In this document: piece after piece, positions 25,889 to 33,831 of the stretch
How the letters are laid out: each line of letters begins with the position of its first letter
Numbering within the stretch: the first letter of the stretch is position 1
Source: Deltaproteobacteria bacterium
GTDB lineage: Bacteria > Myxococcota_A > UBA796 > SXON01
Reading direction: 5' to 3'
Length of the DNA stretch: 46,732 nucleotides
Assembly (NCBI GenBank): GCA_014191855.1
Contig: BJHF01000052.1
Location: forward strand, 1-46,732
Notes under the pieces: model-generated
What the model was told of the DNA's origin: nothing
The model's input: the letters and a program-made list of their open reading frames with translations, nothing else
Databases searched by the model: none
Position numbers and translations under genes: made by a program

Positions 25889-25911
25889 CGGGGCCCATTC
25901 ATGGAGGCGGT

Positions 25912-26664
25912 GTGGCAACCCGTCGATATCGCTTCGAGATCAAGTACCGCTTGGGCGAGGATCGCGCTGAGTCGGTGCGCGCGTGGATCCGGCGATCTGG
26001 GTATCTCACGGCCGACGAGCACGGCGAGGGCGGAAGCGCGGCCTATAACGTCCACTCTCTTTATCTGGACACCGCGGACTGGGGCATCTATCACGAAACA
26101 ATTGCCGGTTCGCAGGAGCGGTACAAGCTGCGGGCGCGATGCTATGAATGGTCGGCAAACGCCAAGGTTTTCCTTGAGGTGAAGCATCGCGACGAGGAGG
26201 CGATGTGGAAGACCCGGGCCGAGGTGACCAAGCCGGACGCGGTGCGGATCCTGAACGATCAGGTGCCCCTCCAGGCGCGGGCCTCGGAGGCGCTAGAGAA
26301 TTTCCGCGGCCTCATGGATCGACGTCACGCCCGGCCTCGGGTTTGGGTCACGTACCGGCGGCACGCCTACGTCGGCGGGGTTCGCGACCTCGTTCGGGTG
26401 ACGTTCGACACCCGCATCCGCGCGGCTCCACCCACGTTCGACCTGAGCGAGCCCCCTCGCTGGTTCCCCGTTCCGGACGCCGTCGGAGTGGAGGTCCTTG
26501 AGTTGAAGTACTCCGGGTCCTACCCGGCGTGGGTGGCCGAGATGGTGCGGCGCTTCGATCTCGAGCGCAAGGCGTTCTCCAAGTTTCGTTATGGTGTAGA
26601 CTTGGTACGCGATCCGCAGGGGCCGGTGATGCGCCCGTCCCCGGTGCTGCGCGCCGACTGCTAA
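25912..26664 (+). CDS. VTC domain-containing protein (polyphosphate polymerase-like)
   Basis: A 250-residue protein with the VTC/TTM tunnel fold, which in yeast Vtc4 makes polyphosphate from ATP. It opens RRYRFEIKYRL with the basic strand residues expected in the tunnel. It continues YNVHSLYLDTADWGIYHET, RYKLRARCYEW, VFLEVKHRDEEAMWKTRAEV, RPRVWVTYRRHAYV, RVTFDTRIRA and VEVLELKYSGSYPAWVAEM, and ends KAFSKFRYGVDL. The GTG at 25912 is preceded by GGAGG at 25903-25907 and is the best start. Bacterial VTC proteins often neighbour CotH, as here; the third usual partner, a DUF4956 membrane protein, is absent from the window. Confidence 0.9.
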   Translation: MATRRYRFEIKYRLGEDRAESVRAWIRRSGYLTADEHGEGGSAAYNVHSLYLDTADWGIYHETIAGSQERYKLRARCYEWSANAKVFLEVKHRDEEAMWKTRAEVTKPDAVRILNDQVPLQARASEALENFRGLMDRRHARPRVWVTYRRHAYVGGVRDLVRVTFDTRIRAAPPTFDLSEPPRWFPVPDAVGVEVLELKYSGSYPAWVAEMVRRFDLERKAFSKFRYGVDLVRDPQGPVMRPSPVLRADC

Positions 26665-26710
26665 GATCGCTCGCGTTGGCACCCCCTCCCCAGGTGCTTA
26701 GCCTTCGTCG

Positions 26711-29023
26711 GTGAGCGCGCCCCAGAACCTCACCGCAATCTTGCGGGCCCGCTTCGGCCACCCCGACTTTCGGCCGGGCCAACGGGAGGTTGTCGAGTAC
26801 ATCGCCGAGTCAGGGGATGCGCTCGTCGTCATGCCCACCGGAGCCGGCAAGTCGCTCTGCTACCAGATGCCGGCGCTGGCGCGGGGTGGACTTTGCGTGG
26901 TGGTTTCGCCCCTCATCGCCTTGATGAAGGATCAGGTGGACGGGCTCCTGGCGCGGGGTGTGCGTGCGACGCTGATCAACTCGTCGGTGGACGTTGCCGA
27001 GCGACGCGCGCGGATGGCGGCGATGCGCGCGGGGGAGATTGAGCTTGCGTACGTGGCCCCGGAACGCTTCACGCCGCGCTTCCTCGAGGAGCTGCGCGCC
27101 TGTGACGTGCGTCTGCTCGCGATCGACGAGGCGCACTGCCTCAGCCAGTGGGGGCACGACTTCCGCCCAGACTACCTGCGCCTCGGAGAGGTCCGGCGGG
27201 AGCTGGGTGCCCCTCGCACCGTTGCGCTCACCGCCACGGCCACCAGCGAAGTACAGGACGACATCCTGCTCGTGTTGGGGCTCCCCGGGGCGCGGCGCTT
27301 CGTGCGTGGGTTCGACCGGCCGAACCTGCGGATCGACGTCATCGAGGCCAAGAGCCCGAAGGAGAAGGACACCCTCGCGGGTGCGCTGGTGAGCCCGGGG
27401 CCGGCGCTGGTGTACTGTGCAACCCGACGTAATGTGGAGCGGGCAACGGCCGTAATTGCCGGTGCGCAGATGTACCACGGCGGGATGCCGCTGCCGGAGC
27501 GCCAGGCAGTGCAGGAGCGCTTCATGCGCGGGAAGGCGCCGATCGTGGTGGCCACCAACGCGTTCGGCATGGGGATCGACAAGGAGGATGTGCGGGCGGT
27601 CGTGCACTACGACATGCCGGGGAGCATCGAGGCCTGGTACCAGGAGATCGGCCGCGCGGGGCGGGATGGGAAACCCTCACGCGTGACGTTGCTTTTTCGC
27701 GAGCAAGACCGGAAGATCCACGAGTTCTTCATCCACTCCAGCCACCCGCCAGCGGCATGGTCGCATCGGATCTGGGCGGAGCTGAACGCCCGGTCGGACT
27801 CCGGGAACGGCCCCACCGCAGGGCCGATCTACGTCGCGATGCCCGAGCTCCAAGCCACGCTTCCGGAAGATGCGGACGAGCGCGCGGCGCAGAGCTGCCT
27901 GTATGTGCTCCAGCGCGAGGGGCTGATTCGGAGATTGGGCGCGAGCGACCGGCCGGGGATCGCTCAGGTGATCGGGAGGTGCAGTGAGCCCGGCTTTGCA
28001 GGCCGAGTTCACGCCTGGCTTCTCCAGCAACCGGCCACTCCCACGGGGGTTCCGGTGTGGCTCGATCGGCTCGCGGATGCGCTGCAGCTTGAGGTCAGCC
28101 AGGTCACCGCAGCCCTGACCGTGCTGAGGCAGCGCGGCGCGATCGAGTGGGAGGAGCCCAGCCGCGGCGAAGGGATCGAGCTCCTGCGGCCCGGAGCGCC
28201 GCTGCTCCTCGACGAAGAAACGGTTCGCCTCCGCCGGGCTCGGGAGCTCAAGAAGCTTCAGGCGATGGTCGATTTTGCCCGCTCGGAGTGCCGCCGGCGC
28301 TACGTGCTCGAGTACTTCGGCGAGGTCGCGCCCTACGAGCGCTGTGGCACCTGCGACGCCTGCCGGAGCGGGAAGCGAGGCGGGCTGGCCCCCCGGGCGC
28401 TCAAGGGCGACGAGGACATCGTGGTGCGGAAGGTGCTCGCGTGCGTCGCGCGGATGAAGGAGGGGTATGCCACCACGATGGTCGCGAAGGTGCTGGTTGG
28501 CAGTCGCGACGGAGTCATGGCCGGCCTGGGGCTCGATCGCCTGTCCACCTTCGGAGTCCTCTCCTCCCTGGGGCAGCGCGAGGCGGAGGCGGTGCTCGCC
28601 GAGCTCATCCGGGCGGGTGCCCTCGCGCGCAAGGAGGTCACCCGCAAGATCGAGGGGCGAGACGTGCGTTATTCGGTCGTGGAGCTGACGGAGATCGGCC
28701 GCGAGGTGATGCTTCAGCGCGCGCCGGACTTCCGGATGTGTTTCCCCCTCGGCGAACGCGAGGTTGCGCCACCCTCGATCACGGCACCGCCGCCCGGGGC
28801 ACACGACCTGCTCGCGCACCTTCGTGATGTGCGGGCCCGAGTCGCGAAGGCGGCCGACGTCCCCGCCTACGTCGTTGCGACGGACCGCACGTTGGAGGCG
28901 ATCTCCGCTACGCGCCCCGTGAGCCGCGCGTCGATGCTCGCGGTGCATGGGATGGGTCCCGACCGGTTCCGCAAGTATGGGCAGCCGCTGCTGGAGGCGG
29001 TGCGGAGCTGGTGCGGAGCGTAG
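26711..29023 (+). CDS. recQ: ATP-dependent DNA helicase RecQ
   Basis: A 770-residue 3'-5' DNA helicase used in recombination and replication-fork repair. Helicase motifs: motif 0 FGHPDFRPGQREVVEYI, Walker A MPTGAGKSLCYQ (Lys47), Walker B DEAH in LLAIDEAHCLSQWGHDFRPD, motif III TATATSEVQDDI, FVRGFDRPNL, VATNAFGMGIDKEDVR and YQEIGRAGRDG (motif VI). A RecQ-Ct zinc site follows (~527-555), with C in SECRRRYVLEYFG and then CGTCDAC. The C-terminus has a winged-helix region and an HRDC domain (~705-770: YVVATDRTLEAI, SMLAVHGMGPDRFRKYGQPL). The GTG start at 26711 gives the usual N-terminus. Length is slightly above E. coli RecQ. Confidence 0.97.
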   Translation: MSAPQNLTAILRARFGHPDFRPGQREVVEYIAESGDALVVMPTGAGKSLCYQMPALARGGLCVVVSPLIALMKDQVDGLLARGVRATLINSSVDVAERRARMAAMRAGEIELAYVAPERFTPRFLEELRACDVRLLAIDEAHCLSQWGHDFRPDYLRLGEVRRELGAPRTVALTATATSEVQDDILLVLGLPGARRFVRGFDRPNLRIDVIEAKSPKEKDTLAGALVSPGPALVYCATRRNVERATAVIAGAQMYHGGMPLPERQAVQERFMRGKAPIVVATNAFGMGIDKEDVRAVVHYDMPGSIEAWYQEIGRAGRDGKPSRVTLLFREQDRKIHEFFIHSSHPPAAWSHRIWAELNARSDSGNGPTAGPIYVAMPELQATLPEDADERAAQSCLYVLQREGLIRRLGASDRPGIAQVIGRCSEPGFAGRVHAWLLQQPATPTGVPVWLDRLADALQLEVSQVTAALTVLRQRGAIEWEEPSRGEGIELLRPGAPLLLDEETVRLRRARELKKLQAMVDFARSECRRRYVLEYFGEVAPYERCGTCDACRSGKRGGLAPRALKGDEDIVVRKVLACVARMKEGYATTMVAKVLVGSRDGVMAGLGLDRLSTFGVLSSLGQREAEAVLAELIRAGALARKEVTRKIEGRDVRYSVVELTEIGREVMLQRAPDFRMCFPLGEREVAPPSITAPPPGAHDLLAHLRDVRARVAKAADVPAYVVATDRTLEAISATRPVSRASMLAVHGMGPDRFRKYGQPLLEAVRSWCGA

Positions 29024-29035
29024 GGCTGCGGCCCG

Positions 29036-30235
29036 TTACTGGTTGCGCAGCTCGATCTCCACGTCCACCGTGTAGGCGCTCCCCTTCGCCGGGAACTTCG
29101 CCACCTTCAGCGCGCGCTCTACGTGCTCGGACAGGATCTCGTACCCCTGGAACGGAACCGCGCTGGTCACCTGGCCGTCGCCCCCCACCACCACGCGCGA
29201 CTTCACGATCGAGGTGGGAAGTTCGTATGGAACCGCGATCTCGGGCATTCCGGTGATGAACAGCGGCAACATGCCGAGCGTGGAGAACTCCACGAGCGGG
29301 GCGCCTTCGGTCAGCGCTGGGGCGAGGCCCGTGAGCATCGGCGCGCGCATCGCGACCACCGAGATCGGCGCGGCGTGATCTGGGGCGAACGCCGCGACGC
29401 GCTGCACGCCGGAGCGCTGGGCCACATACTGGTCCGCGGTGCCCGTCGACGACGAGGCGGTACGGCGCCCGTCGGTGGAGAAGCCGCTGAACAGGATCTG
29501 GCCCGCCGTGGGGTCGATCCAGGTTTCGCCGCCCATGCGCAGGTCGATGAGGCCGCCGTTCGCCGACTGCTCAACGGCGCCGCCGGGAGCAACTGTCCCT
29601 CGTCCGTCGATGGAGATCAGCGTGAGCCCGAGTCGGTCGTCCACGTGCTTCATCTTCACCGTTCCGGCGCCCGCTGTGCCGTCGGCCACGGGAAGCTGCA
29701 GCGCGTAGCCCACGTCGGTGCGCTGCCACCCGCGCACCCAGCCTTTGTCGTCCGTCGTGAGGGAAACGTCGAGCGGGGCGAACATCGCACGCATGAAGGC
29801 GCGCATCTGCTCGCCGAGCTGTCCGTCCTTGATGTTGTTGTGCGGGAGCTTGTTGACGTCGAATTCCTTGAGCTTTCCGTCGGTGCCGACCAGAATGATG
29901 ATCTCGACCGGCTTGGAGAACTCCAGCCAGTCCGCCATGACCTTGTCGACCCGCGCCTGGGTGTCGTTCGAAGGCTCGGCTTTGAGCTCCAGCCAGGCGA
30001 ACCCGCAGGTGAGCTCGGTGTTCTTTCCGCGCACGCCCACCTTGCACTCGGCTTCCCCGCGCAGCTTCAGATCCTGCATACGCGTGTCCAGGTTCTCCCG
30101 CGCCACCGCCTTGACGCTGCCGGGCCAGTAGAGCTCGGTGTCGAGGTAGTAGCGAACAACCTCGCCGTTCGTCCATTTGTACGAGGGCGGGGCGGCGAGG
30201 GCCAACGAGCTGAGCAACACGACGGAGCTGAACAT
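29036..30235 (-). CDS. Exported protein of unknown function, last gene after tamAB
   Basis: A 399-residue secreted protein with a signal peptide (MFSSVVLLSSLALAAPPSYK, cleavage near residue 15). The body is mixed and beta-rich, with an acidic helical part in the middle (LGEQMRAFMRAMFAPLD). Recognisable phrases include RVDKVMADWLEFSKPVEIII and RLGLTLISIDGRGTVAPGG. The last ~80 residues (VVVGGDGQVTSAVPFQGYEI, HVERALKVAKFPAKG, YTVDVEIELRNQ) vaguely recall the TonB/AgmX C-terminal pattern of a final 'alpha plus two strands' module. I do not recognise the family. It is 37 bases after the preceding gene on the same strand and convergent with recQ. Confidence 0.75.
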   Translation of the reverse strand: MFSSVVLLSSLALAAPPSYKWTNGEVVRYYLDTELYWPGSVKAVARENLDTRMQDLKLRGEAECKVGVRGKNTELTCGFAWLELKAEPSNDTQARVDKVMADWLEFSKPVEIIILVGTDGKLKEFDVNKLPHNNIKDGQLGEQMRAFMRAMFAPLDVSLTTDDKGWVRGWQRTDVGYALQLPVADGTAGAGTVKMKHVDDRLGLTLISIDGRGTVAPGGAVEQSANGGLIDLRMGGETWIDPTAGQILFSGFSTDGRRTASSSTGTADQYVAQRSGVQRVAAFAPDHAAPISVVAMRAPMLTGLAPALTEGAPLVEFSTLGMLPLFITGMPEIAVPYELPTSIVKSRVVVGGDGQVTSAVPFQGYEILSEHVERALKVAKFPAKGSAYTVDVEIELRNQ

Positions 30236-30272
30236 GGGCCCTACTGTAGCGCGCCCAGCGCTCCGTTGCGCC

Positions 30273-31766
30273 TTACATCAGGCTGCCGAAGCCGATCCGG
30301 AGGGAAGCCATCGAGGTCTGGGTGCCTTCGCCGAGCATGCCAGGGAGCTGGTCGCCGCGGTACCCATCGAGGGTGATGCGAAGCCACGTTTGCGAGTCGT
30401 TCTTGAGCGGGATGCCCACGCTGAGCTTCACCCCGGGGCCGGCGCTTGAGGGCGCGAACCAGCCGTAGTTGGCCCCGAGCAGGAACCACACCTTTCCGGG
30501 GAGCGGCCGCGGGAGGTAAACGCCTACTCCGCCATTCGGACGGAAGAAGGCGCTGGTTTGCTCGTTGTCTTCGGGAGTCGTTCCGCCTTCGGTGCCGAAG
30601 GGCATCTGCACGGATGGAGAGAGCGCGATGTCCCCCGAGCCGTAGATCGCAGCGTTGTAGATGCCCAACTCGAAGCCCAGCGAGCCGCCGAACTGGTAGG
30701 TGAGCTCTTCTTGGCCCTGGTTGCCGGAGAAGCCGCTCGACTCCAGCACGCCGCCGCCAAGCTCACCGACAAACAGGAAGGTGACCGGCCGCTTCTTGGT
30801 GATGACGGCGCCGCCAGAGAACGCGACGATGCGCGGCTTGCCCTTCTCGTCCACGGTGCCGAGAAACACCCGGGGAGAGGTGCCGATTCGCCCGGCCAAC
30901 GAACGAACGCCAGTCGCGACGTCGGCGGGCACTTCCGCGCTGCCATTGAGCACCGAGGCGCTGGCCGAAACCAGCTCCTCCGGGGATACCAGCGCGCGCA
31001 GGGGCACCGTGTCCCCAGGGGCAACGTCGAATTCCATGCGCTCGGCGATCTGCCCAGCGGCGAGCACGTGCGCGAAGTGGTGCCCGGCGCTCAGCTCAAC
31101 GTCGCGCGCGCCCTCGGCGACGGGCGATCCATCGACCACCACCTGCGTGCCCGTCGGCAAAACGTCGATGACCAGATGGGCGCGGGGGAGCAGCGCGAGG
31201 TCGGACTGGAGGGCCGCCACCTTGGCGAACGACTGGCCGTCCGGGAACTCGGTGCGTTCAAAAACGTGCTTGGGATCGAGGGCGATGGCATCCACCCAGG
31301 GGCGCACCATGCTCTTGCCCGCCACCGAAACCCGGAAGGCCGAGGTGTCCTGCAGGCTCGCGAAGAGGTTCTCGGGGTAGCCGCGGGTGATGCCCGCGCC
31401 TTCCCACAGCAGCGCGGTGAGCAAGGTGGACTTGTCGTTGGGGCCGGTGAGCACCGCGATCGGGTCGATCGCCGCCGCAAGTGCCCGCGCGATGCCCGAC
31501 TCCGAATCGAACTCGTTCCAGCGTTCGCGCCCTTCCTTCAGCACGGTATTCAGCGCCGCGATCCGGGTTTCATCCGCCGCTGCGGCGGGCTCTGGCGTGA
31601 GCGTGATGTCCGCCCAGGCTCGGTGCTCGGCCGGGCCGGTTTCCCGCTCGACGTGCTTACGCGCCTCGCCCTCCGGCGGGGAGGGAGCCATCCACACCAC
31701 GAGCGCCGGAGGCGTCGCGGGCGAAGCCGCGAGCGCGGAGGCGGCAAGAACCAGGGCCGACAACAT
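30273..31766 (-). CDS. Exported protein with PEGA-like segment and C-terminal barrel-like region
   Basis: A 497-residue secreted protein with a signal peptide (MLSALVLAASALAASPA). Residues ~50-190 are mixed alpha/beta. Residues ~195-255 (VIDVLPTGTQVVVDGSPVAE, ARDVELSAGHHFAHVLAAG) match the PEGA-type surface-layer motif. From ~330 onward beta strands alternate hydrophobic and polar (VTFLFVGELGGGVLESSGF, LGFELGIYNAAIYGSGDIAL, GVGVYLPRPLPGKVWFLLGA, LRITLDGYRGDQL, SLRIGFGSL), as in an outer-membrane or barrel-like domain. The family is not recognised. It lies 12 bases after the upstream exported gene, in the tamAB-led run. Confidence 0.75.
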   Translation of the reverse strand: MLSALVLAASALAASPATPPALVVWMAPSPPEGEARKHVERETGPAEHRAWADITLTPEPAAAADETRIAALNTVLKEGRERWNEFDSESGIARALAAAIDPIAVLTGPNDKSTLLTALLWEGAGITRGYPENLFASLQDTSAFRVSVAGKSMVRPWVDAIALDPKHVFERTEFPDGQSFAKVAALQSDLALLPRAHLVIDVLPTGTQVVVDGSPVAEGARDVELSAGHHFAHVLAAGQIAERMEFDVAPGDTVPLRALVSPEELVSASASVLNGSAEVPADVATGVRSLAGRIGTSPRVFLGTVDEKGKPRIVAFSGGAVITKKRPVTFLFVGELGGGVLESSGFSGNQGQEELTYQFGGSLGFELGIYNAAIYGSGDIALSPSVQMPFGTEGGTTPEDNEQTSAFFRPNGGVGVYLPRPLPGKVWFLLGANYGWFAPSSAGPGVKLSVGIPLKNDSQTWLRITLDGYRGDQLPGMLGEGTQTSMASLRIGFGSLM

Positions 31767-31778
31767 CCGGGGCCCCTA

Positions 31779-33776
31779 TCAGAGCGTGGTACCGATGCCA
31801 GCCGTGATCCCGACGATCGGGCTCACGGGCACCGGATTGGCCTTCGGATCCTGCGCGATCTCCCACGCGAGGCTGGGCCGGAACGGCCAGATGGCGCCGA
31901 CACGACCATCGATGTCCACATAGGGGCGCACACGGGGGAGCTGCTTCTTCATCGGGATCTCGAAGTTCCACCCGAAGTGCGCCGTGGTGTTGAGCGCATA
32001 GGGCATGTTCGTCCACCCCACCCGCAGGGCGATCCGGGGCCCGATCCCGAAGCCTGCGTCCCGACCGAGCACAACGCCGCCGGTGACGTAGAGATCCCGG
32101 TTCACACTGTCGCTGTGGGTGGCCTGGCCCCAGGTTGGCGGCTTCTCTCCCTTGGCCGTCTCCTGGTCGCTGACGCTGAAGGTGTCGCCATAGACGGGGT
32201 TGTCGTAGCTGTCGTCCCCGTCGCTGTACACGACCGCATCCTCATCGCCGGGCAGGATGTAGCGTTCGTTGTAGTTGCCGCCGGTGTTGAAGCCCGCTTC
32301 GGCCCCTACGCCCAGCATCAGCCGGTTGTAGTGCGCGCGCAGCTCGAGTGTGAGCGGGATGAACGCGGGGATCGCCTCGATGTCGACGAAGTTCTGCGGG
32401 TCGACCGAGAAGTCGCCACTCTGTGCCTGGCCCGCCACGTCCGACGTGGTTGGGGGGCTGGTCGCCACGTTGGCCGATGACCACGCGATGCCGCCCGAGA
32501 GCTGCACCGCGAAGTGGACCGGGAAAGAGTCATCCCCGCCTTGTACCTTCGACAAGCTGGCCGTGGGCCGGTCGTAGCGCCAGATCGAGGTCTTGTTGGC
32601 GTTGCCTTCCTTGGGCACCGCAACGTAGATCTCGGCCTTCTCGTGGATCTTCGCGTAGATCGCCAGGTAGTTGAGGATCATGCTGTCGAGCTGCGGCACG
32701 CACTCGTTGAGGTGCAGGAAGAGCTGCTCGATGAGGTCCAACCCCATCTTCTTGCGGGCCACATCGCGCACGAAGTACCGCTTGCCTTCCAACTTGCTCA
32801 CTTCCAGGCGCTCGGAGAGGCCGTGCCCGTTGTCGACCCGCTTGAGGTAGATGTCGGTGCGCCCGAGGAAGATGTCGATCTCACCTTGATCGTCGGGCTC
32901 GGTTTTGAGCCCGTTGAGGTAGATCTCGTACTTGGTCGCGAAGTCCTCCGCGTCGAAGTCCACCCCTTCGAGCTCGAAGTTGATCTTCATCGTCGTGAAC
33001 GCGCCCTGCTGCATCATCGTGAGGTACTGCTGGATGCTCGCGTTGAGGTCCTGATCGGTGAGCTTCGACATCAGCGAGGGGTCCTGGTAGGCGAGCATCG
33101 CCGCCAGGTAATAGTAGTAGTTCACGGCCTGGAAGCCGATCTGCTCGTAGAACGGGGGAATCACCTCGTTCTGGTTCTCCGCGGCGCGGCCGATCTGGGC
33201 GTAAAGCAGGAACAGCGGCTCCCGCAGCTCCACCCGGTCCACGAACCACAAGAGCTCCACCATCTCGGCCAGCTGACCGGCCTTGAGGCCCCAATCGGCC
33301 GGGGCCCAGGCGTTGTACGGAACGGCGGATACTTCCTCGACTTCCGCCATTACGCGATCGATGTTCTGAGAGGGAACGATCGCGGGCTGCATTGCCGGCA
33401 CGACCGTTTCGTCCTTGACCTTCCGCCCTTCCTGGTAGAGGTCCACGTCGGGGAAGAAGCCAGCGTCGGGCCGTTGGATCCGGGACTTCACGATCCGCTG
33501 CACGTCGGAGTCGGCGTAGTCGGTGTCGGTGCCCTGCCATTTCAGCACGATCACGCGTGCGAGCTTGTCCTTTCGTTTCTGCTCGGCGGCCTTCTCCGCG
33601 TCGCTGAGCTGCTTTTCTTTCTCCTCCGGCGTCTTCACCTCCACCTTGTCCTTGGATGTGCCGTCTGGGGTGCGACCAACGAGGGCGGATTCAGGTGGGC
33701 CGACCTCGGGATCCGAGGCGTAGGCCGGGCCGCTGATCGCGACGAGGGCGAACCACAGACACGCGAGCCACTGCAT
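31779..33776 (-). CDS. Exported protein with coiled coil and C-terminal barrel-like region
   Basis: A 665-residue secreted protein. The signal peptide is MQWLACLWFALVAISGPAYA. Residues ~50-75 are a charged coiled coil (EEKEKQLSDAEKAAEQKRKD). The centre (~75-400) is helical and acidic with no familiar motif; it includes EVEEVSAVPYNAWAPADWGL and VARKKMGLDLIEQLFLHLNE. Residues ~415-665 are strand-like (VHFAVQLSGGIAWSSANVA, PLTLELRAHYNRLMLGVGAE, LYVTGGVVLGRDAGFGIGPR, NTTAHFGWNFEIPM), resembling an outer-membrane barrel. ATG 33776 has GGAG eight bases upstream, which decides it over GTG 33785. It follows tamB by 55 bases. Function is unknown; association with TamAB is inferred from position. Confidence 0.75.
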   Translation of the reverse strand: MQWLACLWFALVAISGPAYASDPEVGPPESALVGRTPDGTSKDKVEVKTPEEKEKQLSDAEKAAEQKRKDKLARVIVLKWQGTDTDYADSDVQRIVKSRIQRPDAGFFPDVDLYQEGRKVKDETVVPAMQPAIVPSQNIDRVMAEVEEVSAVPYNAWAPADWGLKAGQLAEMVELLWFVDRVELREPLFLLYAQIGRAAENQNEVIPPFYEQIGFQAVNYYYYLAAMLAYQDPSLMSKLTDQDLNASIQQYLTMMQQGAFTTMKINFELEGVDFDAEDFATKYEIYLNGLKTEPDDQGEIDIFLGRTDIYLKRVDNGHGLSERLEVSKLEGKRYFVRDVARKKMGLDLIEQLFLHLNECVPQLDSMILNYLAIYAKIHEKAEIYVAVPKEGNANKTSIWRYDRPTASLSKVQGGDDSFPVHFAVQLSGGIAWSSANVATSPPTTSDVAGQAQSGDFSVDPQNFVDIEAIPAFIPLTLELRAHYNRLMLGVGAEAGFNTGGNYNERYILPGDEDAVVYSDGDDSYDNPVYGDTFSVSDQETAKGEKPPTWGQATHSDSVNRDLYVTGGVVLGRDAGFGIGPRIALRVGWTNMPYALNTTAHFGWNFEIPMKKQLPRVRPYVDIDGRVGAIWPFRPSLAWEIAQDPKANPVPVSPIVGITAGIGTTL

Positions 33777-33831
33777 AGGGAGCACTCCGAGTTCACGAGT
33801 CTATGACGGCGCGGCCGGTTGCGCCCCTCCG

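Noticed and set aside
26676..26691. TTGGCAC upstream of recQ as a sigma54 -24 element
   Set aside because: At the required -12 spacing the bases are CC rather than GC, so the promoter is not complete.
30558..33806. Two long plus-strand frames (640 and 430 codons)
   Set aside because: They are antisense to the exported proteins, rich in Arg, His and Val without motifs; the minus-strand frames start with signal peptides.
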